This document shows, one piece after another, positions 14,061 through 15,759 of a DNA stretch of 15,759 bases. The first letter of the stretch is position 1, and every line of letters starts with the position of its first letter. The translations under genes were made by a program, and so were the position numbers. Source of the stretch: Fibrobacterota bacterium (GTDB lineage Bacteria > Fibrobacterota > Chitinivibrionia > Chitinivibrionales > Chitinispirillaceae); NCBI GenBank assembly GCA_023436205.1, contig JAEZKC010000066.1, positions 1 to 15,759 of the forward strand. The letters are read 5' to 3'. A model generated the notes under the pieces. It saw only the letters and a list, made by a program, of their open reading frames with translations. It had not been told where the DNA came from and searched no databases.

Positions 14061-14122
14061 GGATTTTATGCCGGAGAGCAGAATCGCACTCGGCTAGGAT
14101 AACTCCCCTATTGAAGTCTAAC

Positions 14123-14590
14123 AATACCGATTCATATCCCACATTCAAAGGAACCATGCCAGAAGGGAGCGCAACGAAGTCAGCTCCCCGGTACGCAGTC
14201 GCGATTGACGGATCCGCCCCGATTCACTGGCGGATTCAAGATTTGCGCCGATCTTCTTTCCGGGGCCATTGAGTCCGCGAATTATGGCCCCTCCTCGGCG
14301 GAAATCTTGAATAGATAGCCAGTGTGGGGCTCTTAGGGCATTCTTTGGTTCCTTTGTCACTCTGTTCCTTGAGAGTATAGTATCCAGTGCTAAGAAGCAC
14401 TGTTGATTACCATATATTTTGCTCTCTCTTTGGCCCTGGAAAGTAAGGGCAAAGATTTATAATAGTAAACAGCGCTTCTTAGCGCTGGATACCTAACCCT
14501 TAAAGAATGAAATGACAACGGAACTCGGGGCTTGGGGTGGAATACCCCAATTGTTTTTAAGAACGGTGCTTCCTAGCACCGGATTCCTAT
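14123..14590. repeat. Dispersed repeat E, copy 2
   Basis: Full-length relative of 15101-15576, nearly identical from GGGAGCGCAACGAAGTCAGC onward, while the first 35 bases are diverged. The long hairpin runs from about 14217 to 14330, outer arms CACTGGC/GCCAGTG and CAAGATTT/AAATCTTG, tip GGGGCCAT (14262-14269), loop TGAGTCCGCGAATT (14270-14283), ATGGCCCC (14284-14291). Small hairpins lie at 14385-14402, 14471-14486 and 14564-14581. Confidence 0.8.
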
Positions 14591-14689
14591 TTTCCTTTTG
14601 GAAATTCTCTTTGTGCGTTAAGAAGAAATAGAATAAAGAATGACAAGCAATAAAATCGAAGAGAAGAACTTCTGATTCAGAATAAAATC

Positions 14690-14707
14690 CAGTGCTAAGA
14701 AGCACTG
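14690..14707. repeat. Small covarying hairpin, one of nine copies
   Basis: CAGTGCT-AAGA-AGCACTG. The same motif is at 10281-10296, 10387-10404, 14385-14402, 14471-14486, 14564-14581, 15373-15390, 15460-15474 (one arm base changed) and 15552-15569. Stems vary as AGTGCT/AGCACT, AGCGCT/AGCGCT and CGGTGCT/AGCACCG with pairing kept. This copy is the only one outside a repeat E; the bases from 14591 to here show nothing else. Confidence 0.65.
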
Positions 14708-14746
14708 TTCTTAAAACAATCAGGGCCTTCAGCCCCGAACCCCGAC

Positions 14747-14903
14747 CTACTTTCTGTCCAGAGCAACAGAAAGTAGGCAAAGAGTGCTCGAGAGCCCCAC
14801 ACTGGCTTCAACATTCGCGATTTTGGCGGGGACAGGGCCGTAATTCGCGGACTCAACGGCCCGGATGAAGACCGCCAAAACCGCGAATCGCCAGTGACTG
14901 GGG
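14747..14903 (+). ncRNA. Putative structured element: inverted, diverged relative of repeat E hairpin
   Basis: First, CTACTTTCTGT and ACAGAAAGTAG (14747-14757, 14766-14776) form a perfect 11-bp hairpin. Then one long hairpin (14793-14903) has outer arms GCCCCACACTGGC and GCCAGTGACTGGGGC, middle arms ATTCGCGATTTTGGCGG (14813-14829) and CCGCCAAAACCGCGAAT (14872-14888, one mismatch), and tip GGGCCGT, loop AATTCGCGGACTCA, ACGGCCC (14835-14862). The loop is the exact reverse complement of the repeat E loop, so the element lies inverted relative to E. The middle stem differs entirely from E. A terminator-like hairpin follows at 14940, so a plus-strand transcript is conceivable; a DNA role is equally possible. 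Confidence 0.45.
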
Positions 14904-14939
14904 CGGATACCCCTATCGTATCATTTTTCTACGGATTCT

Positions 14940-15005
14940 AACTGCCGTGCGAATCTACCAGGGACATGTTCATTGACGTGGGGTTTAGATTCGTGGCGGT
15001 TTTTT
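14940..15005 (+). terminator. Large terminator-like hairpin with T-run
   Basis: AACTGCCGTGCGAATCTA and TAGATTCGTGGCGGTT pair (two extra bases in the left arm, wobbles otherwise) around a 28-base loop and are followed directly by a run of T (15000-15005). This is a reasonable Rho-independent terminator for a plus-strand transcript. The only upstream candidate is the structured element at 14747-14903; no gene on that strand is seen. Confidence 0.5.
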
Positions 15006-15100
15006 ATCTTTTGTAAGTTTATTTTAGAACGGCTATCTTATTAATCACTATTTGTTTCTGTAATTTCGTTCTCTCTATACTAAGAAAAGGTTCCATATAG

Positions 15101-15576
15101 ATTGACACACTACCAATTCTCAACCCCCGGTTCAAAGGAGCCAAGCCCCGCCGGGAGCGCAACGAAGTCAGCTCCCCGGTAGGCAGTCGCGATTGACGGA
15201 TCCGCCCCGATTCACTGGCGGATTCAAGATTTACGCCAATCTTCTTTCCGGGGCCATTGAGTCCGCGAATTATGGCCCCTCCTCGGCGGAAATCTTGAAT
15301 AGATAGCCAGTGTGGGGCTCTTAGGGCGTTCTTTGGTTCCTTTGTCACTCTGTTCCTTGAGAGTATAGTATCCAGTGCTAAGAAGCACTGTTGATTACCA
15401 TATATTTTGCTCTCTCTTTGGCCCTGGAAAATAAGGGCAAAGATTTATAATAGTAAACAACGCTTCTTAGCGCTGGATACCTTACCCTTAAGGAATGAAA
15501 TGACAACGGGACTCGGGGTTTGGGGTGGAATACCCCAATTGTTTTTAAGAACGGTGCTTCCTAGCACCGGATTCTT
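15101..15576. repeat. Dispersed repeat E, copy 3
   Basis: Begins with TTGACACACTACCAATTCTC, closely matching the start of copy 1 (10010). Tip of the long hairpin: GGGGCCAT (15250-15257), loop TGAGTCCGCGAATT (15258-15271), ATGGCCCC (15272-15279). Also present are the pairing segment CCGGGAGC/GCTCCCCGG, small hairpins at 15373-15390, 15460-15474 and 15552-15569, and TTGGGGT/ACCCCAA near 15520-15540. Its high similarity to copy 2 suggests recent spread or gene conversion. Confidence 0.8.
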
Positions 15577-15665
15577 ATTCCTACTCTAAACTCTTAATCT
15601 AACACACGCGACATCAGAATTCGCGCACCTGGCGGTGCGCGAGGAGAAATATTTATGCTCACGAA

Positions 15666-15729
15666 TACCCGGGGCTGCGCGGAAGACCACTTACCCCGGG
15701 CTGTTACATACCGCACCTTCGGCGCTGGG
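15666..15729. repeat. Dispersed repeat D, copy lacking the first hairpin
   Basis: TACCCGGGGCTGCG, TACCCCGGGCTGTTACATA and a diverged CGCACCTTCGGCGCTGGG, i.e. the second and third palindromes of repeat D with an enlarged loop. The GCTCT/AGAGC hairpin is absent. Just before it, GCGCACC and GGTGCGC (about 15624-15640) form another small hairpin. The gene-free region 13887-15759 consists almost entirely of the repeats listed here. Confidence 0.65.
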
Positions 15730-15759
15730 CCGTGCTGTGATTGGGTTCTTTATCTCTTC

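Overview
The window looks like a bacterial accessory region. Eleven gene-sized units are recognisable (nine intact and two broken) and all lie on the minus strand. Most are separated by hundreds of bases of dispersed palindromic repeats. The genes are mostly AT-rich and the repeat islands more GC-rich. There is no rRNA, tRNA, integrase or transposase. I cannot name the organism. Dense families of short hairpin repeats (apical loops TTTCA and CTTCA, a GTCCC/GGGAC hairpin) are, from memory, common in uncultivated FCB-group, spirochaete-like and planctomycete-like genomes, so this is a weak guess only.

Left part (1-4620): cassette-like layout. A 166-residue orphan gene (275-775) lies between two copies of a 15-bp direct repeat (188-202 and 808-822) and next to two palindromes. 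One palindrome (885-950) has the architecture of an integron attC site, including one unpaired extra base in the 5' arm. Next comes a tightly coupled two-gene operon reading leftwards from a promoter near 4550: a 692-residue ParA/MinD-like ATPase and a 455-residue HD-domain protein. A sequence like the left end of an attC site (4611-4620) closes the unit. This module is the best candidate for an undescribed system. A role in defence or signalling is only inference, from the ATPase-phosphohydrolase pairing and its cassette-like setting.

Middle part (4620-9650): a repeat island, a frameshifted alpha/beta-hydrolase (5255-5976), a ferredoxin-nitroreductase fusion protein (6023-6889), a C-terminal gene remnant (7178-7360), an intact prolyl-aminopeptidase-like hydrolase enclosed by imperfect inverted repeats (7554-8381), and a membrane protein of unknown function (8776-9633).

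Right part (9650-15759): three unrecognised membrane-anchored or secreted proteins in a row (10721-12677), a DUF4386-like membrane protein (13170-13886), and then 1.87 kb without a gene. The repeats form a few families. B/C lies just upstream of several gene starts. D carries up to three small palindromes. E (three copies of about 400-480 bp) contains a long hairpin with a 14-nt apical loop. A diverged inverted relative of E at 14793-14903 keeps that loop exactly while its stems change in compensatory ways, so E is better read as a structured element than as coding DNA. Apart from the ATPase-HD pair, nothing shows that these genes work together; they look like independent passengers in a repeat-rich, cassette-like region.
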